A stretch of DNA of 64,000 bases from Megasphaera sp. AM44-1BH (GCF_003467125.1 NZ_QSFA01000006.1:1-64000); one strand, 5' to 3'. Shown: positions 17,877-26,547, counted from the stretch's first letter. The notes: generated by a model from the sequence alone, not told the origin. Made by a program: numbers and translations.

Positions 17877-18706
17877 TTGAACCAGAAACGAAAAAACGAT
17901 ATGAAAAATTACGTACTATATTAAACGAAATGGGAAGTGTCGTCATCGGTTTTTCCGGCGGGGTTGACAGTACCTTCCTGTCTTATACGGCCCATGATGT
18001 GTTGGGTGACAAGGCTTTAGCGGTAACGGCTGTCTCGCCGACGCTTCCGGAAAGTGAAGAACAGGATGCCCGCGACATGGCAGCTGACATCGGTATCCGC
18101 CATCTCGTCGTCCATTCCACGGAATTTTCCGATCCGGAGTTTGTAAAAAATCCGAAGAACCGCTGCTATATCTGCAAAAAAATCCGCTTTACGGCACTGG
18201 TAGATCTGGCAAAACAGGAAGGGTATCACTGGGTCGTTGACGGTGGCAACGTAGATGACCTGGGTGATTTCCGCCCTGGCATGAAAGCGTTGGAAGAAAT
18301 GGCTGATGCGGTCCGCAGCCCCATGATAGAAGCGGGGATTACCAAGGCCGATATCCGGGCACTGTCGCGGGAACTGGGCCTCAGGACCTGGGATAAGCAG
18401 AGTGCCGCCTGCCTGGCCAGCCGTATCCCCTATGGCGTAGAACTGACGCCGCAGCGCCTTTCCATGATTGACAAAGCAGAACAGTATATTGCACCGTATA
18501 TCAAAGGATCGCTGCGCGTCCGCTATCACGGCGACGTGGCACGGATAGAAGTGGGTGAAGAGGAAATCCCGGCTATTCTGGCTCACCGCAAGGATATTGT
18601 ACAGGCTTTGCGCCAATGTGGCTTTACCTATGTATCGCTGGACCTGGGCGGTTACGAAATGGGAAGTCTCAATGAAGTGATTGAAACAAGTGAGGAAGAT
18701 AAATGA
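17873..18706 (+). CDS. larE: LarE-like ATP-dependent sacrificial sulfur transferase
   Basis: LarE adenylates the nicotinic-acid-derived cofactor precursor and donates sulfur from its own cysteine to build the nickel-pincer nucleotide. In 277 residues the PP-loop SGGVDST lies at 28-34. Cys180, in AACLASRIPYG, stands close to the position of the sacrificial cysteine of the Lactobacillus plantarum enzyme (Cys176). Two further cysteines (98 and 101, CYIC) are also present. The larA, larB and larC genes are not in the window, so the acceptor pathway may be elsewhere. Overlaps of 4 bases join it to both neighbours. Confidence 0.88.
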   Translation: MIEPETKKRYEKLRTILNEMGSVVIGFSGGVDSTFLSYTAHDVLGDKALAVTAVSPTLPESEEQDARDMAADIGIRHLVVHSTEFSDPEFVKNPKNRCYICKKIRFTALVDLAKQEGYHWVVDGGNVDDLGDFRPGMKALEEMADAVRSPMIEAGITKADIRALSRELGLRTWDKQSAACLASRIPYGVELTPQRLSMIDKAEQYIAPYIKGSLRVRYHGDVARIEVGEEEIPAILAHRKDIVQALRQCGFTYVSLDLGGYEMGSLNEVIETSEEDK

Positions 18707-19341
18707 AAGTAACAAAACAAGTCAAAAATGAAATGCTGCAGCGGTTTCAGGATCAATATGGCATCATGAAGCCGGCTCTCCATTACTCGTCACCGTTTGA
18801 ATTGATGATAGCGGTCATACTATCGGCCCAGTGTACGGATGAACGGGTCAATGTGGTGACTGCCACGATGTTTCCTGAATATAATACGCCGGAAAAAATG
18901 CTGACTCTGGGCCTTACCGGTCTGGAAGAAAAAATCCGTACATGCGGACTCTATCATAGTAAAGCAAAAAATATCCTGGCCAATTGTGCTATCCTCTGTG
19001 AGCAATATCACGGAGAAGTGCCGCGTACATTCGATGAACTGGTCAAACTTCCCGGCGTGGGCCGTAAGACCGCCAATGTACTGGTCAGTATCCTCTACGA
19101 TACGCCGGCTATCGCCGTAGATACCCATGTGTTCCGCGTGTCCAACCGGCTTCAGCTGGCTGTAGGCAGCACCCCTCTGGAAGTAGAAAAGGGGCTTCAG
19201 AAGGCTATCCCCAAAGAATGGTGGAGCCGGGCCCATCACTGGCTTATCTGGCATGGCCGCCGCGTCTGCAAGGCAAGGAAACCGCTTTGTGACCAGTGCT
19301 TCCTGCAGGACCTGTGTCCGGGGAACGAATCGGTGAAATAA
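18703..19341 (+). CDS. nth: Endonuclease III (DNA glycosylase/AP lyase)
   Basis: Base-excision repair enzyme for oxidised pyrimidines. The 212 residues are family length. The helix-hairpin-helix LPGVGRKTANV contains the catalytic Lys122, and Asp140 lies in AIAVDTHVFR. The 4Fe-4S loop is complete, with Cys189, Cys196, Cys199 and Cys205 in the canonical C-x6-C-x2-C-x5-C spacing. Its start overlaps larE by 4 bases (ATGA). Confidence 0.96.
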   Translation: MKVTKQVKNEMLQRFQDQYGIMKPALHYSSPFELMIAVILSAQCTDERVNVVTATMFPEYNTPEKMLTLGLTGLEEKIRTCGLYHSKAKNILANCAILCEQYHGEVPRTFDELVKLPGVGRKTANVLVSILYDTPAIAVDTHVFRVSNRLQLAVGSTPLEVEKGLQKAIPKEWWSRAHHWLIWHGRRVCKARKPLCDQCFLQDLCPGNESVK

Positions 19342-19410
19342 GATGAACCGGAATCAGGACATAGGCGGTCTGACTGATTTCAGAGTACGTCGCTATGAGG
19401 GAGCTGGAGC

Positions 19411-20202
19411 ATGAATATAAATCGTAACCGCGTCATCCGGTGTTTTGCTGCGTATGTCCGGGATTTTGATCGTAGTGATGCTGGCATCGTGCTGAAGTAT
19501 CAGCATTCCATCCGGGTGAGCCGGATCATAGAGAAACTGGCCCATGGGATATCCTTGTCTGATGCGGATACAGACCTTGCCTGGTGTATAGGGGTACTCC
19601 ATGATATCGGACGGTTTGAGCAGCTCCGGGAATATCATACGTTCATCGATTACCGTTCCGTAGACCATGCCCGATATGGGGCGCATTATTTATTCGACGA
19701 GGGACATATCCGGGATTTTCTTTCCGATGCGTCAGAAGACAGCCTGATCCGCCTGGCGGTGGAACAGCACAATGTCTTCAGGCTCCCTGACGGGCTCACA
19801 CCGCGGCAGAAGCAGTTCTGCCAGCTTATCCGGGATGCCGATAAAATTGACATTTTCCGCGTCTATGTGACGCAGCTGGCAGGAACGAATAATATCTGGC
19901 ATACCGATTTATCCCGGCTGAAGACGCAGTCTGTTTCGGAATCTGTCATGGCACAGGCCCGCAGGATGCGGACCATCCGTACAGAAGATAAAAAGACCCG
20001 TATGGATTTTTATGTGGGCGTCCTCTGCCTGTATTTTGAACTGGCATACCCCGTAAGCCGGCAACTGGCAGACGAACAGGGTTATTACGATACGCTCCTG
20101 CAGTTCCATTCCCAGAATCAGCAGACAGAGGCCGGGCTGGATGAAATCCGTCATCTCGCAGAGCTGGTACGGAAGCAGCAGGACCGGGATGTTTTTAAGT
20201 AA
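19411..20202 (+). CDS. HD-domain phosphohydrolase family protein
   Basis: A 263-residue cytoplasmic protein with an HD metal-dependent phosphohydrolase domain. HSIRVSRIIEKLA supplies the first histidine, GVLHDIGRFEQLREY the HD pair, and a later DHARYGAHYLFDEG and EQHN add conserved positions. A DADKIDIFRVY motif, frequent in this branch, follows near residue 150. The substrate is unknown. GGGAG precedes ATG 19411. It follows nth by 69 bases and is probably the last gene of that transcript. Confidence 0.82.
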   Translation: MNINRNRVIRCFAAYVRDFDRSDAGIVLKYQHSIRVSRIIEKLAHGISLSDADTDLAWCIGVLHDIGRFEQLREYHTFIDYRSVDHARYGAHYLFDEGHIRDFLSDASEDSLIRLAVEQHNVFRLPDGLTPRQKQFCQLIRDADKIDIFRVYVTQLAGTNNIWHTDLSRLKTQSVSESVMAQARRMRTIRTEDKKTRMDFYVGVLCLYFELAYPVSRQLADEQGYYDTLLQFHSQNQQTEAGLDEIRHLAELVRKQQDRDVFK

Positions 20203-20318
20203 AGTTAATTTTTGTCAACGTATATCCCATTTATGTCACAAGTGGTGTATAATGAAAATAAAACGTGGCAAAACATATACTGTTTTGTCCGACAGAAAAA
20301 TGATATGAGGACAGGGAT

Positions 20319-21257
20319 ATGATGAATATATTAGTAACCGGCGGGGCGGGGTTTATTGGCTCCCATGTATTGGAAAAACTTCATGCCATGGCAGACATGC
20401 ATGTCGTAGTCTTTGACAATCTGACAAGTGGTTCGGCAGAGAATGTGCCACAAGGCATGGAACTGGTAACGGGAGATGTACGGGATATGTCTGCCCTTGA
20501 ACGCTTGTTTGCCCGTCATTCGTTTGATGCGGTCATACACCTGGCTGCACAGACCATGGTGCCGACCTCTGTTGCCGATCCGGTTCTGGATCTTCAGATC
20601 AATCTGGAAGGGATCCTGCATATATTGGATTGCTGCCGTGCCTTTCACGTGCCTCATGTCCTGTTTTCTTCCAGTGCGGCTGTGTATGGGGATAATCCCC
20701 GGATTCCCCTGGCAGAAACAGAAATGCTCAAACCGTCTTCACCGTATGGCATTACGAAAATGACGACGGAACACTATCTGCGGGTCTATCATGAACTGTA
20801 CGGTCTCGATGCGACGGTGTTCCGCTTTGCCAATGTATACGGAGAACGGCAGGGAGAAAAAGGGGAAGGCGGCGTAGTCAGCATTTTCTGCAAACTCCTG
20901 TCCATGGGCAGGGCAATTACTGTCTACGGTGACGGCCGGCAGACCCGGGACTTTGTCTATGCCGGGGACATAGCCGATGCCATTATACAGGCATTGCCAC
21001 TCACCGGATTCCATACGCTCAATGTATCGACGGGAAATGAAACGAGTATCAACGAATTGATCCGCTGCTTTGAAGAAGCCGTCGGACATGCCGCTGATGT
21101 GCACTACACAGAAGCACGTACCGGTGACATCCTGCGCTCGGTGCTGAGTAATGATGCATTGAAGCAGACACTGGGTATCGTTCCCGCCATGAAACTTCCC
21201 GAAGGGATCAAAAAAACGTATGCCTGGTACCAGAACCAGCAATCTGAATGGAAATAG
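20319..21257 (+). CDS. NAD-dependent sugar-nucleotide epimerase (GalE-like)
   Basis: An extended short-chain dehydrogenase acting on nucleotide sugars, probably a UDP-hexose 4-epimerase. In 312 residues the Rossmann motif GGAGFIGSH starts at residue 8. DNLTSG follows strand 2, SSSAAVYGD carries the active-site serine region, and YGITKMTTE is the Tyr-x3-Lys catalytic pair. The C-terminal part, with YGDGRQTRDFVYAGD, binds the sugar nucleotide. GAGG lies 8 bases before ATG 20319; ATG 20322 is equally possible. An upstream TATAAT is at 20248-20253. Its exact sugar cannot be told; a role in envelope polysaccharide is likely. Confidence 0.88.
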   Translation: MMNILVTGGAGFIGSHVLEKLHAMADMHVVVFDNLTSGSAENVPQGMELVTGDVRDMSALERLFARHSFDAVIHLAAQTMVPTSVADPVLDLQINLEGILHILDCCRAFHVPHVLFSSSAAVYGDNPRIPLAETEMLKPSSPYGITKMTTEHYLRVYHELYGLDATVFRFANVYGERQGEKGEGGVVSIFCKLLSMGRAITVYGDGRQTRDFVYAGDIADAIIQALPLTGFHTLNVSTGNETSINELIRCFEEAVGHAADVHYTEARTGDILRSVLSNDALKQTLGIVPAMKLPEGIKKTYAWYQNQQSEWK

Positions 21258-21267
21258 AAATGAACGA

Positions 21268-21304
21268 CGGAGGCTGTTCCCGGAGAATAGCCTCTGTTTT
21301 TTTG
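21268..21304 (+). terminator. Terminator of the epimerase gene
   Basis: A 12-bp stem (CGGAGGCTGTTC/GAATAGCCTCTG, two G-T pairs) with a 5-base loop and T7. Confidence 0.88.
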
Positions 21305-21314
21305 CTTTGATTCT

Positions 21315-21342
21315 TTGTTTTTTGTCTGCTTTGGGATACAAT
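21315..21342 (+). promoter_or_regulatory. Promoter of the 2-hydroxyacid dehydrogenase gene
   Basis: TTGTTT (21315-21320) and TACAAT (21337-21342) are spaced by 16 bases. Confidence 0.55.
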
Positions 21343-21415
21343 AATAGCATAGAAGTATACGGCAGCTGTATAGGATGAATGCAGCATGATTCCAGCCGGT
21401 ATAAAGGAGTGGATG

Positions 21416-22372
21416 ATGATGAACCAACGTGTAGTCGTACTGAATGGTGACAAGATGAATTATGATGGGAAACTGGATTTCTCCGTCCTTTCACCCGATA
21501 CGGTCGTGTATGATGACAGTAAGGGAGACGAAATCGTGGAACGGATTGACGGAGCCGCTGCGGTCATAACGAAGGAGATGCCTGTCCCGGCTGAAATCAT
21601 ACAACAATTTCCCGATAGCGTGAAACTCATTGTAGAAGCAGGCACAGGTTATAATAATATCGATATACAGGCGGCAAAGGATAAGGGGATAACCGTATGC
21701 AATATCCCTGCCTACAGCACACAGCGCGTAGCCCATACGGCGGTCATGCTGCTCCTCAATCTGGCATCGTCTATGAGAGTGCAGATGGCTATGCTGACAA
21801 AAGGGGACCGGCGCAATTTCACCGATCATCTCCTGGTGCCCCATGGAGAAGTGAATGGGAAAGTGCTGGGAATCATCGGAGCCGGCCATATTGGAAGGGA
21901 AGTCATGAAAATCGCCATCGCTCTCGGTATGGAAATCGTGGTGTATACGCGTACGCCCCGCCCTGATGAAGACCACATTACCTATACGGATCTGGAAACG
22001 GTCCTAAAGACCTGCGATTATCTGTCCATTCACTGCCCGTTGACGGAAAAAACGCGTCATCTCATCGACAGGGACGCCATAGCCCTGATGAAACCGTCGG
22101 CCTGCATCATCAATACGGCCCGCGGTGCCATCATCGACGAAACGGCACTGATAGAAGCTCTTCAGCAGCATCGTCTGGCAGGAGCCGGACTGGATGTACA
22201 GGAAGTAGAACCACCGGTGGCGGACAGCCCGTTATATACGATGGAACATGTCATCCTGACGCCTCACATGGGCTGGAAAGGATTGGAAACACGGCAGCGG
22301 CTGGTGCAGATCATTGCAGAAGATGTCCGTCATTTCTTCGATGGCGATCCTGTCAATGTGGTCAGCCAGTAG
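21416..22372 (+). CDS. D-2-hydroxyacid dehydrogenase, glycerate dehydrogenase-like
   Basis: NAD(P)-dependent reduction of 2-oxo acids; the closest pattern is glycerate/hydroxypyruvate reductase. The cofactor loop is GIIGAGHIGRE. The catalytic Arg lies in TARGAIIDE, the Glu in VQEVEPP, and the His in LTPHMGWKG, with ETRQRL after it as in the HprA branch. Three ATGs (21413, 21416, 21419) follow AAGGAG (21404-21409); 21416 gives a good 6-base spacing, for a 318-residue protein. It is preceded by its own promoter. The physiological substrate is inferred only from motif similarity. Confidence 0.88.
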   Translation: MMNQRVVVLNGDKMNYDGKLDFSVLSPDTVVYDDSKGDEIVERIDGAAAVITKEMPVPAEIIQQFPDSVKLIVEAGTGYNNIDIQAAKDKGITVCNIPAYSTQRVAHTAVMLLLNLASSMRVQMAMLTKGDRRNFTDHLLVPHGEVNGKVLGIIGAGHIGREVMKIAIALGMEIVVYTRTPRPDEDHITYTDLETVLKTCDYLSIHCPLTEKTRHLIDRDAIALMKPSACIINTARGAIIDETALIEALQQHRLAGAGLDVQEVEPPVADSPLYTMEHVILTPHMGWKGLETRQRLVQIIAEDVRHFFDGDPVNVVSQ

Positions 22373-22471
22373 AGCGTTACAGGCAGGAACAGCGGCCGGG
22401 GCCGGGAACATGAAAGGGGAACGTAAAAAATGCCCTTTCTGACAGACAGAAGAGGGCAGGGGGAAGCACAT

Positions 22472-22966
22472 ATGGATGATAGTTGGAAAGTCTGGGTCCG
22501 GCTGGCATTTTTTCTGGCACTGGCTCTGGTGATGCAGAGCATCCGCCTGGTCGTGCCGCTGCCGGGTCCGGTAAATATGTTTTTTATTGGCAGTCTTCTC
22601 AATGCGGTCATGATTCTTTCTATCTGGCAGACCGGCTCCTGCAGGGCCTGTATCATCGGCCTGATTCTGCCAGTGGGGGCATTCTTGCAGGGACAGCTGC
22701 CGCTGGTTCTGATGATTCCGGTCATTGCCCTGGGCAATATCTGCTACATGGCCTGGGCACACGTCTTCCGCCGCAGCCGGACTGCCGTTTTTGCCGGACC
22801 GGTCCTTAAAGCCGGTATTCTCTATGGGGGAACACAGGTAGTGCTGCTCAGCGTGGCACTGCCGGCAGCGGCGGGACAGACACTCAGTTTCATGATGAGC
22901 TGGCCCCAGGTGGTAACGGGCTGCGCCGGCATCGTACTGGCCGGTCTGGTCCGGAGACGGCTCTAG
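22472..22966 (+). CDS. Small polytopic membrane protein, ECF S-component-like
   Basis: A 164-residue protein with five or six hydrophobic segments and a PLPGPVNMFFIGSLLNA loop. Size and pattern resemble vitamin-binding S-components of energy-coupling-factor transporters, but I cannot name a ligand and no ATPase or EcfT gene is adjacent. ATG 22472 follows an AGGGGGAAG site; the frame extends 14 codons upstream without one. Its TAG stop shares the CTAG tetranucleotide 22963-22966 with the stop of the convergent rnhA gene, so no terminator fits between them. Confidence 0.6.
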   Translation: MDDSWKVWVRLAFFLALALVMQSIRLVVPLPGPVNMFFIGSLLNAVMILSIWQTGSCRACIIGLILPVGAFLQGQLPLVLMIPVIALGNICYMAWAHVFRRSRTAVFAGPVLKAGILYGGTQVVLLSVALPAAAGQTLSFMMSWPQVVTGCAGIVLAGLVRRRL

Positions 22967-23652
22967 TATTTCATGGCTTCTTTTTTGGCCAGCTGGTCAC
23001 AGCGCTCGTTCAGATCGACACCGGCGTGGCCTTTGACCCAGTGAAAGGTCACGATGTGACTGGCATACAATGCATCGAGAGCCATCCAGAGCTGCTGATT
23101 GAGTACGGGAGTCCCGTCTGCTTTTTTCCAGCCCCGGCGCTTCCAGGCAGCCAGCCAGCGGGTAATGCCGTTTTTAAGATACTGGCTGTCTGTATAGAGA
23201 GCGACCCGTGAACCGGCTGGAGCCCATTGCAGGGCCTTGATAGCCGCTGTCAGTTCCATCCGGTTATTGGTCGTAGAAGGATGGCCGCCAGACTGTTCGG
23301 AAACGGCACCGGTAGCGGTAGTGCGGGCGACCATGGCCCAGCCGCCGGGGCCATCGGGATTTTTCAGGCACGAACCGTCGGTATAAATGATATAATCCTG
23401 GTCTGTATCGGTTGTCTGTTCCGGGGACAGCCGGGGTCCTTTGACTGCATGAATCTGGCGACGACCGGCAGGCTGTGCCGTATGGGAACCGGCGGTGTCA
23501 TCTCCGGACAGCCAGCGCATGGCTTCTTCTGCATTGGTAAATCCTTTAAACCGGGCTCCGGCATAGCCGGTTACCTGTTTCTGACATTCAGCCCAGGTAG
23601 TGAACAGTCCGGTCTGGCGGCCTTTTCGTACAGCATATATTTTTTTTGGCAT
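22963..23652 (-). CDS. rnhA: Ribonuclease HI with N-terminal hybrid-binding domain
   Basis: Cleaves the RNA strand of RNA-DNA hybrids. The 229 residues contain two domains. Residues 1-50 form a viroplasmin-like hybrid-binding domain (KIYAVRKGRQTGLFTTWAEC, then FKGFTNAEEA), as in eukaryotic RNase H1. Residues 86-229 form the catalytic domain, with Asp92, Glu133, Asp155 and Asp219 all present. A basic-protrusion-like AAWKRRGWKKADG segment is retained. A spacer of about 35 residues joins the domains. GAGG precedes ATG 23652. A second RNase H (rnhB) is in this window. Confidence 0.94.
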   Translation of the reverse strand: MPKKIYAVRKGRQTGLFTTWAECQKQVTGYAGARFKGFTNAEEAMRWLSGDDTAGSHTAQPAGRRQIHAVKGPRLSPEQTTDTDQDYIIYTDGSCLKNPDGPGGWAMVARTTATGAVSEQSGGHPSTTNNRMELTAAIKALQWAPAGSRVALYTDSQYLKNGITRWLAAWKRRGWKKADGTPVLNQQLWMALDALYASHIVTFHWVKGHAGVDLNERCDQLAKKEAMKY

Positions 23653-23687
23653 AGGAACACCTCATTTTCAGAATCGTTGTCTTATTG

Positions 23688-23696
23688 ATTGTATCA
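23688..23696 (-). promoter_or_regulatory. Extended -10 promoter of rnhA
   Basis: On the minus strand TGATACAAT (TGn plus TACAAT) lies 35 bases before the start codon. Confidence 0.45.
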
Positions 23697-23745
23697 TGGA
23701 TTGAGCCGGTTTAACAGAGATATACACAGAAAGGATGTTCGTATT

Positions 23746-24084
23746 ATGAAATCATTCATGCCAGTCCTGCGGGTTTTCCTGCTGGTTATCTGTCTGTTCT
23801 GTGTCCAGGCAGCCGCGCTGGCAGCGACCGCCATCAACAGCGATGGATATTATAAGGGCATCCGCCTGGCCGGGAAGGTACGGGTCGTCGATTCCTTTCC
23901 CGATATACGGGTACAGGTCGTACAGAGTTTTCCTGACTTGCGCGTGAAAACCGTCGATTCCTTTCCCGATGACATAGGCGAATGGCAGTTTGTCGGATAC
24001 GGGGAAGATTTTACCATCCAGTTTGTCGATTCTTTTCCCGATATCCGTATTCAGTTTGTCGATAGTTTTCCTGGTGTAGAATAA
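23746..24084 (+). CDS. Small secreted SFPD-repeat protein, probable 7(1) septoil-knot family
   Basis: A 112-residue protein with a clear signal peptide (about 1-27, ending AAALAA). The mature part is a tandem repeat with a core of V-[DQ]-S-F-P-D/G at residues 48, 59, 70, 94 and 105, plus a degenerate copy (VGYGED) at 83. The period is 11 residues except for a two-residue insertion. Short beta strands (RVQV, RVKT, WQF, TIQF, RIQF) join the copies. As I remember it, this pattern is that of the 7(1) septoil-knot domain (formerly DUF6150), a small deeply knotted beta protein of unknown function; this is recall, not a search. ATG 23746 follows AAAGGATG. It is 12 bases from the next gene and probably cotranscribed. 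A periplasmic location is likely. Confidence 0.8.
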   Translation: MKSFMPVLRVFLLVICLFCVQAAALAATAINSDGYYKGIRLAGKVRVVDSFPDIRVQVVQSFPDLRVKTVDSFPDDIGEWQFVGYGEDFTIQFVDSFPDIRIQFVDSFPGVE

Positions 24085-24096
24085 TGGAGGCGTATC

Positions 24097-24738
24097 ATGA
24101 CAGAGGAAGAAAAAATCGTTTCGGGCCATATATTTAATAACCGGTGCGAAGAACTGGTGAAAATCAAACGGCGCACCCACCGGCTGTGCCGGGAATACAA
24201 CGGACTGGATGAGACCGATCCCCGCAGGGCAGAACTTATGCGCCAGATTACGGGACGTATAGGGCAGATATTTTATTTTCAGGGGCCTCTACAGTTCAAT
24301 TACGGGTGCCACACGTTTATCGGAGAAAATTTTTTTGCTAATTTCAACCTGGTCGTCATGGATGATGCCCGCGTATTCATTGGCGATAACGTATGCATCG
24401 GACCCAACGTTTCCCTCCTGGCAACCAATCATCCCCTTCTTCCGCAGGAACGGCTGGGCCTGAGCGAAGACGGGCGCATGACCATGGCGGAATTTGCAGA
24501 GGATATCCATATCGGGAACAACGTCTGGATTGCTGCTAACGTGGCTGTCCTGGGCGGAGTACACATCGGTAATAATGTGGTCATCGGTGCCGGATCGGTT
24601 GTGACGAAGGACATTCCCGACAATTACCTGGCTTTCGGCGTTCCCTGCAGGCCCGTCCGGCCGATTACGGAGCACGATTCCCAGGCATGGCGTATTTTGC
24701 CGGAAGACCGGGAGTTCTTCCGCAACAATCTGAAATAG
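24097..24738 (+). CDS. Sugar O-acetyltransferase, maltose/galactoside acetyltransferase type
   Basis: A 213-residue left-handed beta-helix acetyltransferase that moves acetyl from acetyl-CoA to a sugar hydroxyl. The N-terminal Mac domain (about 1-60) and hexapeptide repeats are visible (FIGDNVCIGPNVSLLATNHP, then IHIGNNVWIAANVAVLGGVHIG). The histidine in ATNHP is the catalytic residue in the family. The end VPCRPVRPIT is typical. It starts 12 bases after the SFPD-repeat gene, so the two share a transcript; no functional connection is known. Confidence 0.9.
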   Translation: MTEEEKIVSGHIFNNRCEELVKIKRRTHRLCREYNGLDETDPRRAELMRQITGRIGQIFYFQGPLQFNYGCHTFIGENFFANFNLVVMDDARVFIGDNVCIGPNVSLLATNHPLLPQERLGLSEDGRMTMAEFAEDIHIGNNVWIAANVAVLGGVHIGNNVVIGAGSVVTKDIPDNYLAFGVPCRPVRPITEHDSQAWRILPEDREFFRNNLK

Positions 24739-24752
24739 GAGATGCATCTGTT

Positions 24753-24781
24753 TTGTGCCTCCCGGTGGAATGGTATATAAT
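24753..24781 (+). promoter_or_regulatory. Promoter of the gamma carbonic anhydrase-like gene
   Basis: TTGTGC (24753-24758) and TATAAT (24776-24781) are spaced by 17 bases, 39 bases before the start. Confidence 0.65.
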
Positions 24782-24820
24782 GACTGTGTAACATAATGAA
24801 ATAGTACAGGAGGAATTCGT

Positions 24821-25354
24821 ATGGCATATATTTATCCCTTTCGCGGCCAGTGGCCAGACATTGATCCCGGTGCCTATCTGGCAGACAATGTAACCGTCAT
24901 TGGCAAGGTTACCATAAAAAAAGGGGCCAATCTGTGGCCCGGCGTCGTCGTCCGTGGTGATGATAATGAAATCATAATCGGCAAGGGGGTCAATATCCAG
25001 GATAATACCGTCGTTCATGTTGATCCCGGCGACCCTCTCGTGCTGGACGATTACTGCATGGTAGGACACAATGCCGTTATCCATTGCAAACATATCGGCA
25101 GTGGTACACTGGTCGGCATGGGCGCCGTCCTTCTGGCCAATGCCGATATCGGAGAAGAATGCATCATCGGGGCAGGGACCATGATTACCCAGAACAAAGT
25201 CATCCAGCCCCGTTCCATGGTGTATGGGACGCCTTTTAAATTTGTCCGGGCCCTCCGGCAGGAAGAAGTCGATGCCGTCCATAAGGATATCCTGGAATAC
25301 GAAGCACTGGGCCAGGAATATAAAGCCATGCAGGAAATGATGAAGCAGAAATAA
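24821..25354 (+). CDS. Gamma carbonic anhydrase-like hexapeptide protein
   Basis: A 177-residue trimeric left-handed beta-helix protein. VVVRGDDNEIIIGKGVNIQDN is the usual family run. The three metal-binding histidines lie in NTVVHVD, MVGHNAVIH and the following KHIG segment. Relatives (YrdA/CaiE/PaaY) are mostly without proven carbonic anhydrase activity and some are thioesterases. AGGAGG precedes ATG 24821. The iron alcohol dehydrogenase follows after 16 bases in the same unit. Confidence 0.9.
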   Translation: MAYIYPFRGQWPDIDPGAYLADNVTVIGKVTIKKGANLWPGVVVRGDDNEIIIGKGVNIQDNTVVHVDPGDPLVLDDYCMVGHNAVIHCKHIGSGTLVGMGAVLLANADIGEECIIGAGTMITQNKVIQPRSMVYGTPFKFVRALRQEEVDAVHKDILEYEALGQEYKAMQEMMKQK

Positions 25355-25370
25355 TAGGAGGCTATCTCTC

Positions 25371-26459
25371 ATGTTTATGTATGAAATGCCGACCCGCCTG
25401 TTTTTTGGCAAAGATTGCCTGAACGGGGCAGGGAAGGATTTGAAGAAACTGGGGCAGAAGGCGCTGATTGTGACGGGACGCCATTCTGCCAAAATCAATG
25501 GATCCCAGAAAGCCGTAACGGAGGCTCTGAAATCAGCCGGTATGACGTGGGTACTGTTTGACCAGATAGAAAACAACCCATCTATAAAAACAGTTCGTAA
25601 GGCAGCTGAATTTGGCAAAGCGGAACATGTCGATTTTGTCATCGGAATCGGCGGCGGATCGCCCATGGATGCCGCCAAAGTCATTGCTCTCCTGTGTACG
25701 AATGATCTCGACGATAAAGCACTGTTTACCGGTCCTTATGTCCGCCCGCTGCCTATCGTGACCGTACCGACGACATCCGGAACGGGCAGTGAAGTGACCA
25801 AAGTCGGCGTGCTGACCAATCCCGCCGCCGGGACGAAACAATCGGTAAATACACCGCTTATTTTTCCTGTACTCTCCTATGCGGATCCGTCCTTTACGGA
25901 AAGCGTCAGTACAACCGTCACGATAGATACGGCTATCGATGCCTTGTCTCACGCCATCGAAGGATACATGTCGCGGAAATCGACCCCCATGAGTGACGTC
26001 TGGGCAGAAGAAGCGATGCGTTTCCTCGGTCCCCATCTGACGGATCTGGAAGGAACTATTCCTTATGCCGTCCGGGAAGACCTGATGTACGGCGCGACGG
26101 CTGCTGGCATCGTCATCGCCCAGACCGGGACGACACTGGTCCACGGTATGGGCTATCAGCTGACCTATTATAAGGGATTGTCCCATGGCCGGGCGAATGG
26201 CCTGTTATTGCCGGGATATATGCAGCTCATGGCAGAAACAATGGCAGATAAAGTGGAAAAAGTCTGGGATATCCTGGGATTTTCCGGTCTTGAGGACTTT
26301 ACGGACTGTCTGCACAGCCTCATGCCGGAACGGATTTCCCTTACGGAAGACGAAATTGCAGCCTATGTCCGGCTGACACTGCCGACGGGGGCTGTCGCGT
26401 CTACGGCGTATGAAGTAACAGGCGATGTCATTGCCCGCCTGTACCGCAGTCTGGCCTGA
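25371..26459 (+). CDS. Iron-containing alcohol dehydrogenase
   Basis: A 362-residue group III NAD(P)-dependent alcohol dehydrogenase of the FeADH family. GIGGGSPMDAAK is the nucleotide-binding signature, and TSGTGSEVTK follows. Iron ligands are visible in DALSHAIEGYM (Asp, His) and in LVHGMGYQLTYYKGLSHGRANG (His, His). It probably disposes of reducing equivalents as alcohols during fermentation; the chain length is unknown. AGGAGG stands before ATG 25371. It ends with a strong terminator. Confidence 0.92.
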   Translation: MFMYEMPTRLFFGKDCLNGAGKDLKKLGQKALIVTGRHSAKINGSQKAVTEALKSAGMTWVLFDQIENNPSIKTVRKAAEFGKAEHVDFVIGIGGGSPMDAAKVIALLCTNDLDDKALFTGPYVRPLPIVTVPTTSGTGSEVTKVGVLTNPAAGTKQSVNTPLIFPVLSYADPSFTESVSTTVTIDTAIDALSHAIEGYMSRKSTPMSDVWAEEAMRFLGPHLTDLEGTIPYAVREDLMYGATAAGIVIAQTGTTLVHGMGYQLTYYKGLSHGRANGLLLPGYMQLMAETMADKVEKVWDILGFSGLEDFTDCLHSLMPERISLTEDEIAAYVRLTLPTGAVASTAYEVTGDVIARLYRSLA

Positions 26460-26503
26460 ATGCATATCCTGCCTATGAAATGAGTACCCGTTTCCGGGCA
26501 TAG

Positions 26504-26547
26504 CAAAAAGCTCTGTGTGAACATCCATTCATGCAGAGCTTTTTTTA
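26504..26547 (+). terminator. Terminator of the alcohol dehydrogenase operon
   Basis: AAAAAGCTCTG pairs with CAGAGCTTTTT and is followed by more T. Confidence 0.88.
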
